NCBI GenBank assembly: GCA_025351745.1
Contig: JANXVI010000278.1
Coordinates: 1 to 32,788, forward strand
Direction: 5' to 3'
From: Rhodoferax sp.
GTDB lineage: Bacteria; Pseudomonadota; Gammaproteobacteria; Burkholderiales; Burkholderiaceae_C
Length of the DNA stretch: 32,788 nt
The position numbers and the translations under genes are program-made. This document shows, in pieces, positions 8,398-15,920 of this stretch (position 1 is its first letter; every line of letters starts with the position of its first letter). Under the pieces are notes generated by a model. That model ran no database searches and had not been told where the DNA came from. It was given only the letters and a program-made list of their open reading frames with translations.

Positions 8398-10494
8398 ATG
8401 GAAGGCATCACGGCGCAAGCACTTTCTCAGGTGCAAGTCTTGCGTGCGCTATGTGCGGAATACGCCCATGGCGCGCGCCGCGATGCCTTTTTGGCCCGGC
8501 TGGATTCTGACACCAGTGCATTGTTTGAAGGCCAGATCCGCCTCACACTTGTTCTGTTGGACCCGTCGGTTGCAAACAGTTACCTTAATCTTTTTTGCCA
8601 TGGCGATAGCGATATTTCGGGTGACACAGCCGGCGCGTTGACCATTTTTGGTCCCGAAATCTTGGTTGAAAACCCCGGTCGAACGAGTGCGTCAACCGTC
8701 CATCGACGGCAGCTTTCAGCCGAGTGTCAAGGGCAGGGCATTCGCGCACTCAATTTGGTAACCCATCCCGCGCACGTCTTTGGCTCGCCGGTGCTGCTGG
8801 GGCATCTGATGTATTCCACCGACCTGGTGGTGGTTTGCGGTGAAGCAGCGATGGACGACGCACCCCTGCGTGAAGGGCTTAAGTACCTGGCAGAGGTTTG
8901 TGACCACTTGCTGTATTGGCCAAGCCAATCGAACAATGAATCGCCCGATGGCAGTCTCGAGGCCTTGTTTCGACATGGGCATGCGATGCAGGGACAGTAC
9001 TCCGCCGATCGTTTTTTCAAGGAGGCGTGGGAGCCCTTAAACATTGCACAGCGCCAACAAATGCTGACATCAGCAACGATGGCGCGGCTTGGTCAGACTG
9101 CGGATTTGCTGCTGAAGGACATCCAAACGGAAGTGGGGGCTTTGAAGTTTCGCAATAGCGAGTTGACCCGTTTGCGCAAGGGTGAAGACGCGGGTGGGGG
9201 AGATCTCAAGGAGCAAACTGAAGCGATCAAGGCAATGCTGGATCTATGGTCCACGGCCCGCAAAGACGAAATTAACCGTGGGAATGAGGACGGCGTTTTG
9301 CCGTTTGACTCACGACTTTTGGCCAACAAGCTGGGCATTGGCGACCTGATGCACCGGCAGGATGAGTCTGCGGCGGAAATCAAGTACCCCATTCTGAAAG
9401 CCAAAATATTCCAGTCAGCCGTAAGCCATCGCTATACCCTGATCCCCGATTCAACGGCGATCGATGGCATCCGCTCCAGAATGGTCAACGCGCTGGATGT
9501 GCAGGTGCGCAAAGACGTCGAATTGTTGAATCAGCAGACTGGTGAACTGCTGGACCGAATGCGACGCAGCATCGAACTGTTTCCTGCGTTCGGTGACGCC
9601 ATCAAGAGCGTTCGCCTGCCGGTGTTGCAACGATCTCATTTTGATCGGGCGCTGGCGGGGATCACGCTGGAATCGGAAATTGAAGATAACTACATGCACG
9701 AAGGTATTTTCAAACGGTTGGCTGCTGGGCGCATGTTTGCCAGCATGGCATTTTCTTTCGTGACGATGGCGGCCGGCGTTTTCGTATTGTTTGGTGACCC
9801 GTCAATTAAACGTGGACTGATGAAGTTCAGTGGCGTGATCGTGATTGTGATGGTGCTCTACTTCATTTTTTCTTTGTTGATCAAGGCCGAGGAAGAGCGG
9901 AAAGTCCTTGAAGAGAAGTTGGAGCGTATCCGGGAGCAAGTGCACCAGGCGTTGGTTAGACCGCTGGGCAAAGTCGAGCAGACCATTGTCAAGACCTATT
10001 TGTCTTTTGTGGACGAGGTGAAGCAAGCGTTGACAGCATCATTGGAGACCACGGTGCGCCGCAATAGCCTGTCGCGGGCCCGTGTTGCCGAGTTTCGCAA
10101 GACTGAGGACGACCACGTCAAGTCGTTTCTGCAGCGTCGCCAACAGGCAGGCTCTGCGTTGGCCCAAAAGATTCCGCAATTTATCGCCGGTCTGGAAAGG
10201 ATGCGGCAAAGCGGTGAGCGTGCGCCTGCTCCATCCGTTGCGAGCACTGGCGTTGTTTTGCGTCCGGCGCCAGGCGCACCGACTGTACTGCCTAAGCTCA
10301 CCAGTCCTACTGCAGCCATTGCTGCTGGCGCTAGAGATGCATCGGAGGCGCCATTCCCGTCCCCAGTGAGCGAACCTGCGCGCCCATCCGCTATGGAGAG
10401 ATTTGCCAGCCTGGCAAAGGCCAGGCAACAAAAACCGGGCATGGATTTGGGCAAGGAGCCATCCCGACCCGAAGACTCTGGAGGTAAAGCATGA
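8398..10494 (+). CDS. Two-TM coiled-coil protein, possible dynamin-like pseudo-GTPase
   Basis: 698 residues from the start chosen by its Shine-Dalgarno (the track ORF is longer). The N-terminal third has an alternating strand/helix pattern like the second half of a dynamin G domain: a strand ending LNLVTHPAH where DTPG would stand, then STDLVVVCGEA and CDHLLYWP. There is no GxxxxGKS/T P-loop, so GTP hydrolysis is doubtful. A long helical middle follows, then two hydrophobic helices (about 450-466 and 477-495) separated by a short loop. Next come a charged coiled coil (AEEERKVLEEKLERIREQ) and a Pro/Ala-rich C-terminal tail. This order (G-like domain, helical stalk, paired TM, helices) recalls bacterial dynamin-like proteins, but that is inference. 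It overlaps the Hsp70-like gene by ATGA, implying translational coupling. Alternative: an unrelated membrane scaffold. Confidence 0.65.
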   Translation: MEGITAQALSQVQVLRALCAEYAHGARRDAFLARLDSDTSALFEGQIRLTLVLLDPSVANSYLNLFCHGDSDISGDTAGALTIFGPEILVENPGRTSASTVHRRQLSAECQGQGIRALNLVTHPAHVFGSPVLLGHLMYSTDLVVVCGEAAMDDAPLREGLKYLAEVCDHLLYWPSQSNNESPDGSLEALFRHGHAMQGQYSADRFFKEAWEPLNIAQRQQMLTSATMARLGQTADLLLKDIQTEVGALKFRNSELTRLRKGEDAGGGDLKEQTEAIKAMLDLWSTARKDEINRGNEDGVLPFDSRLLANKLGIGDLMHRQDESAAEIKYPILKAKIFQSAVSHRYTLIPDSTAIDGIRSRMVNALDVQVRKDVELLNQQTGELLDRMRRSIELFPAFGDAIKSVRLPVLQRSHFDRALAGITLESEIEDNYMHEGIFKRLAAGRMFASMAFSFVTMAAGVFVLFGDPSIKRGLMKFSGVIVIVMVLYFIFSLLIKAEEERKVLEEKLERIREQVHQALVRPLGKVEQTIVKTYLSFVDEVKQALTASLETTVRRNSLSRARVAEFRKTEDDHVKSFLQRRQQAGSALAQKIPQFIAGLERMRQSGERAPAPSVASTGVVLRPAPGAPTVLPKLTSPTAAIAAGARDASEAPFPSPVSEPARPSAMERFASLAKARQQKPGMDLGKEPSRPEDSGGKA

Positions 10495-12008
10495 TTTCGC
10501 CCGATAGCAAGGCGCCTTCAGTCGGTAGTGTTCTGGCCATTCATATGGGGGACCTGTATGTGCGCTCGTCGTTTCTCGACCCGACAAACGCACCGACCAC
10601 CATTGAAGACGAGAGTGAATCCCAGCGATTTTTGACGCCCAGCATAGCCACGTTGGACGGGGGGGGGGGCTTGCTCGGCTATCCGGCGTTGCTGGCGTCC
10701 GCTAATGTACGGGCCGGTACAACGCGTTGGCGCTATCGCCGCAGCGGACTTACCAATCACAGCGCGGCATTGTCAGATTCCAAAGGCCGTGGTCTAACGT
10801 CTGGGGCATTTGCGGCTTTGGTCACCCGGCGTCTATGCACGGATGCCGTGGGTTGGACTGCAAGCCAACCCGAGCCGGTGCTCATCGTACCGAGCGAAAT
10901 GAGTGGCTACGAGAGGCTGGCCTTGGCAACGCTGGCCAGCGAATCTGCCGAGCGACCCGTGGGCACTTTAGACGAAGACCAGTCATTGATGTTTGGTCTT
11001 GGTATAGCGCCCAGTGAGGCACCAGTGTTGGTCATCAGCGTAGATGACGATTCGGCCAGACTTCGTCTGCTAAAGCGCGTGGATGGCGAGATGAGAGCGA
11101 TGTTCGTACAGGTGTTGCCAGCGCAAGGTTTACTGGCCTTGCGTCAGGCTTGGCTGGATCGATGGAACCGTGAGGTCAACCAGCTAATACCGGGTAGTGA
11201 GGCGTTTGGGGATGGTGAATCATTTGAATTTGAGATGGTTTGGCAAGACATTTGGCAGTGTCTGGAAATCGATCCTCGACTGAAACCGCGAATGCCGACG
11301 TGGTCTGCAGTGCGCAATTCGACCCTTGTGCCGCTAACGATCTCGCGCCAGTCGCTGCAAGCCGATCTGGACACGTTTTGGCTCAGCATTGGGCAAGCTG
11401 CAGTAGGTTTGTTGACGCAAGCCACATGCGCTCCTTCCAAACTTTCGTCGTTGGTTGTGGTCGCGCCGACCGCAATCGGGCGTGTCTTATGTCCTGTAAT
11501 AGCTGAAAACTTGGGTTTTCCCCAATCGCTTTGCCGCACGGTTACTGCCAATATCTATGCGCAAGGGGGTGCGCGCCTGTTCGCTGCGGCCAAGGAAAAG
11601 GCATTCAATCAGATAACCAAGGCTCCGCATCGATTGGGAGCGTTTGGAATGGCAAAAGACGAGGCTGGACTGACGCTTAAGCCATTGATCGAGGCTGGAG
11701 CCCCATTGCCCGCGAGCGCTAATTTTTCTATCATGGCGAATCGGGATGTTCAAAAGCGTTTGTCGATTCGGCTCGCACGGGAAGTTGCCGGTGGGCCCCC
11801 TGAAGTCTGTCAACAAACAGAATTTGGCCCGTTGCACGGCCAAGGAATGCAAAAAATAAAAATAAACGTAGCCTGGACGCAGGACGGTCGGGTGGCAATG
11901 ACAGCGTTGGACGCGGAGTCGGGAGATCCTTTACCAGTTCTGGATTCTCATGAAATGGCGGCCTCTGGGCCAAAGTTGAGCGGCTTGCATATTCGCCAGC
12001 TTGACTAG
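10491..12008 (+). CDS. Divergent Hsp70-family protein, probable pseudo-ATPase
   Basis: 505 residues. The overall order follows Hsp70/DnaK. A beta-hairpin start (VLAIHMGDLYVRSS) stands where DLGTTxS is expected. PEPVLIVPSEMSGYERLALATLA corresponds to the VPAYF...QR helix; VLVISVDDDSARLRLL stands where DLGGGTFDVS is expected; LVVVAPTAIGRVL replaces LVGGSTRIP. A lobe resembling the substrate-binding beta domain follows (PLIEAGAPLPAS, then KIKINVAWTQDGRVAMTA). All three phosphate/adenosine motifs have lost their key Asp/Gly/Thr residues, so ATP-driven cycling is unlikely. The helical lid of canonical DnaK is absent or very short. The start is coupled to the upstream gene (ATGA overlap). An 11-G run lies in codons for four glycines near residue 59. 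A hairpin overlaps the stop codon. Partner and client unknown; the dynamin-like neighbour is the obvious candidate. Confidence 0.72.
   Translation: MISPDSKAPSVGSVLAIHMGDLYVRSSFLDPTNAPTTIEDESESQRFLTPSIATLDGGGGLLGYPALLASANVRAGTTRWRYRRSGLTNHSAALSDSKGRGLTSGAFAALVTRRLCTDAVGWTASQPEPVLIVPSEMSGYERLALATLASESAERPVGTLDEDQSLMFGLGIAPSEAPVLVISVDDDSARLRLLKRVDGEMRAMFVQVLPAQGLLALRQAWLDRWNREVNQLIPGSEAFGDGESFEFEMVWQDIWQCLEIDPRLKPRMPTWSAVRNSTLVPLTISRQSLQADLDTFWLSIGQAAVGLLTQATCAPSKLSSLVVVAPTAIGRVLCPVIAENLGFPQSLCRTVTANIYAQGGARLFAAAKEKAFNQITKAPHRLGAFGMAKDEAGLTLKPLIEAGAPLPASANFSIMANRDVQKRLSIRLAREVAGGPPEVCQQTEFGPLHGQGMQKIKINVAWTQDGRVAMTALDAESGDPLPVLDSHEMAASGPKLSGLHIRQLD
10659..10669. repeat. Homopolymeric G11 tract inside the Hsp70-like gene
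   Basis: Eleven consecutive G followed by C encode Gly-Gly-Gly-Gly. Gain or loss of one or two bases would frameshift the gene about 60 codons in, so it could serve as a slipped-strand on/off switch. It could equally be a tract whose length was miscalled in sequencing. Confidence 0.9.
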
Positions 12009-12034
12009 TGCCCAGTTGGGTGTCATTGGGCACT
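12007..12034 (+). other. Inverted repeat overlapping the Hsp70-like stop codon
   Basis: AGTGCCCA (12007-12014) and TGGGCACT (12027-12034) form a perfect 8-bp stem with a 12-base loop that starts within the TAG stop. There is no U-tract directly after it. It may pause ribosomes or polymerase, or protect the 3' end, upstream of the true terminator. Confidence 0.6.
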
Positions 12035-12044
12035 GCGTGGTGCG

Positions 12045-12074
12045 GGTCGTTGTAGGAATACGACCTTCTTTTTT
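12045..12074 (+). terminator. Rho-independent terminator after the Hsp70-like gene
   Basis: GGTCGT (12045-12050) pairs with ACGACC (12060-12065) over a 9-base loop, followed by TTCTTTTTT. This is the classic hairpin plus U-tract form. It separates the dynamin-like/Hsp70-like pair from the four coiled-coil genes, which therefore need readthrough or their own promoter in the 40 bases after it. Confidence 0.75.
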
Positions 12075-12116
12075 AGAACGAGAGAGTTACAGGCATTCAA
12101 TACAAGGAGAAAACCT

Positions 12117-12956
12117 ATGGCACAGATGGGCGTCCAGTTGACTGAACTTGCTACGCAAATGAAGGCAACGATCCATGATCAATTTGTACCCACGCTTGAA
12201 GAGCTCAAACACAAGTTTGACAGCGAAATGCACAAGATGTCGAGTTGGGCGGATGACATTCGAAATGCCATTGACGAAGTGCGTGACACTCTTCCCGATC
12301 ATGTGCACAAAATGATTGAAGCCCTTCACCACCATCAGGAGGAGGTCAAAAAGGTGGTTCAGGCGTGTCTATCCCATGGCCAGGAATACCAGGACGAAGT
12401 TCACGAGGCCGAGGTGTCAATCCATTCCTTGCAAGAAACGACCCATGGCCATGGCGTGGAATTGCACACAGATCTTGGGGGCAACCAGGAGATCGGCCAT
12501 CACATGCAGGAAGAGGTCAGCCACCATCTGACGGACTGGATGGGTGCTATCGACCATACGCTGGGACAGGCGGACGAGCATATTGGCCAGGTCGAGCAAA
12601 GCTTTATGCACCTCGGTAGTGAAATGGCACATGGTGTTGCGGACGTAGTCGGTCAGATAGGCCATGCCTCGCATTTCGTCACAGATCAGGTATCTAAGTC
12701 GCTTGAGGATTTCGGCAGCCACCTGGGCCAGATGTCTGGCGAGCGCCATGATCATCTTGTCAGTCATGTCGGTGAGTCGGTCGGTGGATCGGTTGGAGGC
12801 GTCATCTCTGTGGTCGGTGAATTTGTACAGGCAGGCGAGGAAATGGGTGACATGTTTCATGGCAGCCTGGGTGACGTGCTCGGATCAGTGGAGCAGGTTA
12901 CCAATGTGATCCACGAAATCAGGCCTGTCATCGACTTGGCTGAAGCTCTGCTCTAA
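12117..12956 (+). CDS. Histidine-rich helical coiled-coil protein 1 of 4
   Basis: 279 residues with 30 histidines by hand count, strongly acidic and almost entirely helix-forming, with very few prolines or aromatics. There is no signal peptide. The N-terminal 60 residues are amphipathic (TELATQMKATIHDQF, FDSEMHKMSSWADDIRNAI). The middle repeats His-containing units such as LGQADEHIGQVEQSFMHLGSE. Near residues 220-245 is a glycine/valine-rich apolar patch (VGGSVGGVISVVGEFV) that could insert in or lie on a membrane. A strong AAGGAG at 12104-12109 precedes the ATG by 7 bases. It is the first of four tandem genes of the same type, likely paralogues. I recognise no family. Options include a fibre subunit, a metal-binding helical bundle, a phasin-like coat, or an alpha-helical pore-forming protein. 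Confidence 0.75.
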   Translation: MAQMGVQLTELATQMKATIHDQFVPTLEELKHKFDSEMHKMSSWADDIRNAIDEVRDTLPDHVHKMIEALHHHQEEVKKVVQACLSHGQEYQDEVHEAEVSIHSLQETTHGHGVELHTDLGGNQEIGHHMQEEVSHHLTDWMGAIDHTLGQADEHIGQVEQSFMHLGSEMAHGVADVVGQIGHASHFVTDQVSKSLEDFGSHLGQMSGERHDHLVSHVGESVGGSVGGVISVVGEFVQAGEEMGDMFHGSLGDVLGSVEQVTNVIHEIRPVIDLAEALL

Positions 12957-12981
12957 ACCATCGCAGCAAAGAGGACTCATT

Positions 12982-13926
12982 ATGGCTACGACCAAAGACT
13001 TGCAAGAAATTCAGGCGCAAATAGAAGAACGCATCGGCGTTCTGCGTGAAAGTTTCGGTGTACTGGAGGGCGACTTTGCCAAACTGCGGGAAGCCGATCA
13101 TGCTTTTGACATCGAACTTGACCAAGACTGCGATAACCACCTGCGAAACCCGGCAAAAGAAGGCTCTGAGCGCCTGACTCATCTGAATCACGATGCAACG
13201 CTGCAGTTCGAGACGCACCTGCAGACGGATATTGGTCATCTCGGTGAGGAGTTTCACGAAGCCAAGCTGGCCTTGGCCTCTCACCTGGAACACCATCGAC
13301 ATGGCTACCATGCATTGCATCACGGCATGACTGAATTCACGCACGAAATTGGCCAAGTTGACAGTGATATGGGGCATGCGAAAGATGAGTTCATCGGCCA
13401 AGTCAGTCATATGGCCAGTGAATTGAGTCAGCTCGGTGAAAAGGTATTCAGCACCGGCAGTGATCTTTCGCACAGTGTTCAAGACACCCAAACCCAGATC
13501 ATTGACAAGGCTGCCGCAGGATTTAAGGACCTTCTCGGCGGCCACATAGACACGCTGCTGCCTGGGCACTTTGAACACACCTTGTCGAACCTGACCCACG
13601 CGGTGAGTGATCTGGGTGAACAATGCAACACGATAGGAACATCGTTTCAAAGCGAACTGGAGACGCTTCTCCATCACGTGGGTGATTTTGCGACGCAAGA
13701 AGTTCACAACAAGGTGCAGGAAAAGTTTCAAAAGCTCATCCATGAAGCGGTAGCGCACCTGGCCGAGCAAATTACCGAGTCCATCGCAACCACTGCGGCC
13801 GGCGCTGCGATAACGGGGGCCATGTCTCCCATACTGCCTGAGCTCGCCGTGCTAAAGGCCGCCACGGAGCTTATCAAGGATGCAATCGCTGCATTCAAGG
13901 CCCTGGAAGACCTGTTCGGCTTATAG
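12982..13926 (+). CDS. Histidine-rich helical coiled-coil protein 2 of 4
   Basis: 314 residues, 27 histidines by hand count, same style as its neighbours: helical, acidic, no signal peptide. The start MATTKDLQEIQAQIEERI is a coiled coil. The middle has dense His clusters (LEHHRHGYHALHHG, around 107-120) and heptad-like DLSHSVQD units. Unlike the first protein, the C-terminal 60 residues contain a longer apolar stretch (TTAAGAAITGAMSPILPEL, about 270-290) ending in a short amphipathic helix. This is the best candidate membrane-inserting segment among the four. AGAGGA stands before the ATG, 25 bases after the previous stop. The 280-aa antisense ORF at 12928-13770 is its shadow. Function unknown; most likely part of one complex with the other three. 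Confidence 0.74.
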   Translation: MATTKDLQEIQAQIEERIGVLRESFGVLEGDFAKLREADHAFDIELDQDCDNHLRNPAKEGSERLTHLNHDATLQFETHLQTDIGHLGEEFHEAKLALASHLEHHRHGYHALHHGMTEFTHEIGQVDSDMGHAKDEFIGQVSHMASELSQLGEKVFSTGSDLSHSVQDTQTQIIDKAAAGFKDLLGGHIDTLLPGHFEHTLSNLTHAVSDLGEQCNTIGTSFQSELETLLHHVGDFATQEVHNKVQEKFQKLIHEAVAHLAEQITESIATTAAGAAITGAMSPILPELAVLKAATELIKDAIAAFKALEDLFGL

Positions 13927-13969
13927 CCTCCCATTCTTCAATCGACCCCATCACTTGCAGAGGCCCATC

Positions 13970-14938
13970 ATGGCAACACACTTTCAGCCCCATTCCGATA
14001 CCCAGGCAGAGCACGATGCCCTGGAAGCCATCGTCCAGGAGTCCCACAGTTTGTTGGCTCGCATGGACGAGGTGAAACAGCGATTTGACACCGTAGGCCA
14101 TCGCATAGAGCGCTTGAACGAGGGTATCGAACAATCAAAGAGTATGCTGACCGATGCGGCAAAGCATGTTGAACATGCGGTACACCATACGGCGAGCAAT
14201 CTGAACCATCTTGCGCACGACTGCGATACCAAGTACCACGAAATGTTCGGAATGATTGGGTCCTGGTGCAATGAGATTAAGGGCACTAAAGACCATTTTG
14301 ATCAAAGCGCGAAGCAAGCCCTGTCGGCGGTTGACCACTCCCACACGGTCTCCCAGCAAATGCTGGATCGGGTCAAACATGTAGCGGCTGCGTTTGTAGA
14401 ACATTCAAAGGAGAGGGTTCATAAGTTGCACGACCATGTCTCCAATTTGAGCAAGCAATTCGAGGCAGAGGCGCATCCTGCCATGACCGGTTTCGACGAA
14501 TTTCTCCAGCATATGCGAGAGCAATCGGAAACTTTTGCCAACAATACCCATGGTCATGTTGAAAAACTGCACCACCAGACCGACGAATTTGTGCATGCTG
14601 AGTTGATCAATCCGATCAGTGCGCACACTACACAAGCGGCCGAGTTCTTGGCCAGTGTCGGGCATGCAGACATCGCCGGCGCAGTCACCCATCTGATGTC
14701 GCAAGGGCGCGAAGTGGTCGAGGACCAGATTAAATCGGTGATTGGCGATCTAACCGACGCTGTGGGCCGCGAAATAGACAGTGTGAGCGATGCTATCCAT
14801 AAGTCAGGTGGAGAGAATCAACTGGTACGGGAGGCCTTAAAGCCTGTTTTCGATGTCATTGACGGACTGATTGCGCCCATCGAAGACACCATTGGAAACG
14901 TCAGAAGCGTAGCCTCGGCGGTCGGTTTTGACGTATAA
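13970..14938 (+). CDS. Histidine-rich helical coiled-coil protein 3 of 4
   Basis: 322 residues from ATG 13970. The track start at 13880 lies inside the upstream gene and adds 30 residues read from another frame, while MATHFQPH matches the MA(T/S/Q) starts of the sister genes and has CAGAGG upstream. There are 31 histidines by hand count. Two cysteines (HDCDTKYH and GSWCNEIKG) lie in the first third. The structure prediction by eye is continuous helices (MDEVKQRFDTVGHRIERLNEGI, then HVSNLSKQFEAEAH), with a mildly apolar segment near SVGHADIAGAVTHLMS and a C-terminal amphipathic stretch (VFDVIDGLIAPIEDTI). No signal peptide or TM helix is evident. Gap to the previous stop: 43 bases. Function unknown; evidently a paralogue in the tandem set. 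Confidence 0.74.
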   Translation: MATHFQPHSDTQAEHDALEAIVQESHSLLARMDEVKQRFDTVGHRIERLNEGIEQSKSMLTDAAKHVEHAVHHTASNLNHLAHDCDTKYHEMFGMIGSWCNEIKGTKDHFDQSAKQALSAVDHSHTVSQQMLDRVKHVAAAFVEHSKERVHKLHDHVSNLSKQFEAEAHPAMTGFDEFLQHMREQSETFANNTHGHVEKLHHQTDEFVHAELINPISAHTTQAAEFLASVGHADIAGAVTHLMSQGREVVEDQIKSVIGDLTDAVGREIDSVSDAIHKSGGENQLVREALKPVFDVIDGLIAPIEDTIGNVRSVASAVGFDV

Positions 14939-14973
14939 AACGCCACCCAAAAAAATTGTCAAGGAGTTAAAAA

Positions 14974-15888
14974 ATGGCTTCAATCAGCGCGCACGTTCAG
15001 GCACAACTTCATGCCGCCAAAGCTGCAATCGATCAAGCGTATCAGCAGGTGCAAGACCTGGATGGAATGATGGACAGTCTCGACCACGAGTTTGATACGT
15101 TTACGTCGCATTTACTTAGTGAAACCCAGCAGCATTTGAAGCTGCTCAACGGTTTGACGTCGCAGTGTCACGTTCTGGACAGTGAATTGACGCAGGTGTT
15201 CACCGAGCTCTCTAGCGCCATGCACACTGCTGAGGGGCAATTGGGTGGTGAAGTGGCCGAGTTGGAAAAAGAGGGTGGCAATTTGCTGCGCTGGAACGAC
15301 GGTTTTATTCACATGCTCGAAGAATCCGATCACACCGTTGAGCAGGTCGTTCAGGATGTTGGTCATGTGGCAGATGAGGTCAGCCATAAAGTCGGGGAGG
15401 CAGCCCACCACATCATTGAGATCGGCGAACAAACTGCCAACAAGTTTGGTAACGAGCTGGTTCACCATGTCAAAGGCTTGCACGACAAGGTGGATCAGAT
15501 TTACCATGGGTTTGAACAAGAGGCCACTAACCGTCTGCATGACTTGGAACACGAGGTTAGTAACTACAGCACGCATCTGGTTGAGCAAGCACAGCACTTC
15601 GCCGAGCATGCCCAGCATGCTGGCCATGAGGCAAAAGAAAAGCTCATGAGCAGTGTCCACGAATTGGAGAACGGTGTCGTAGGCCATTTGACGGACCTCA
15701 GTCACAACGTCCAGCATTTTCACGACAGTTTTATGAAGATGGCCGAGTTTGTGACCAACCTAACTACGGAAGGAATCGAAGTGGTCGGCGAACTGGGTCA
15801 CGCAATGGATGCCACCAACGTTGGTTTGAATGGGGTTGCTAAAACTGTGTCCAATGTCAAGGAGATACTGGATGAGATATCCCTCTAG
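14974..15888 (+). CDS. Histidine-rich helical coiled-coil protein 4 of 4
   Basis: 304 residues with 30 histidines by hand count. It begins MASISAHVQAQLHAAKAAID and is helical throughout, with recurring V(G/Q)HVADEVSHKVGEAAHH-like units and a His-dense middle (FAEHAQHAGHEAKEK). No signal peptide, no clear apolar segment, and only one cysteine. A strong AAGGAG (14961-14966) lies 7 bases before ATG. Its last 40 residues (TTEGIEVVGELGHAMDATN) resemble the C-terminal region of the first protein (VTNVIHEIRPVIDLAEALL) in pattern. It lies 32 bases before the CsgG-like lipoprotein gene, itself preceded by AAGGA, suggesting one transcript. Function unknown. The lack of an apolar patch here against its presence in proteins 1 and 2 suggests division of labour within a multi-subunit assembly. 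Confidence 0.74.
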   Translation: MASISAHVQAQLHAAKAAIDQAYQQVQDLDGMMDSLDHEFDTFTSHLLSETQQHLKLLNGLTSQCHVLDSELTQVFTELSSAMHTAEGQLGGEVAELEKEGGNLLRWNDGFIHMLEESDHTVEQVVQDVGHVADEVSHKVGEAAHHIIEIGEQTANKFGNELVHHVKGLHDKVDQIYHGFEQEATNRLHDLEHEVSNYSTHLVEQAQHFAEHAQHAGHEAKEKLMSSVHELENGVVGHLTDLSHNVQHFHDSFMKMAEFVTNLTTEGIEVVGELGHAMDATNVGLNGVAKTVSNVKEILDEISL

Positions 15889-15920
15889 AGTGGTTACGGT
15901 TGATTCAATAAGGAAATGCA

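Noticed and set aside
12928-13770. 280-aa minus-strand ORF opposite coiled-coil protein 2
   Set aside because: Long antisense frames arise over His/Asp/Glu-rich genes. There is no start site, and the forward gene has a good ribosome site and matching sister genes.
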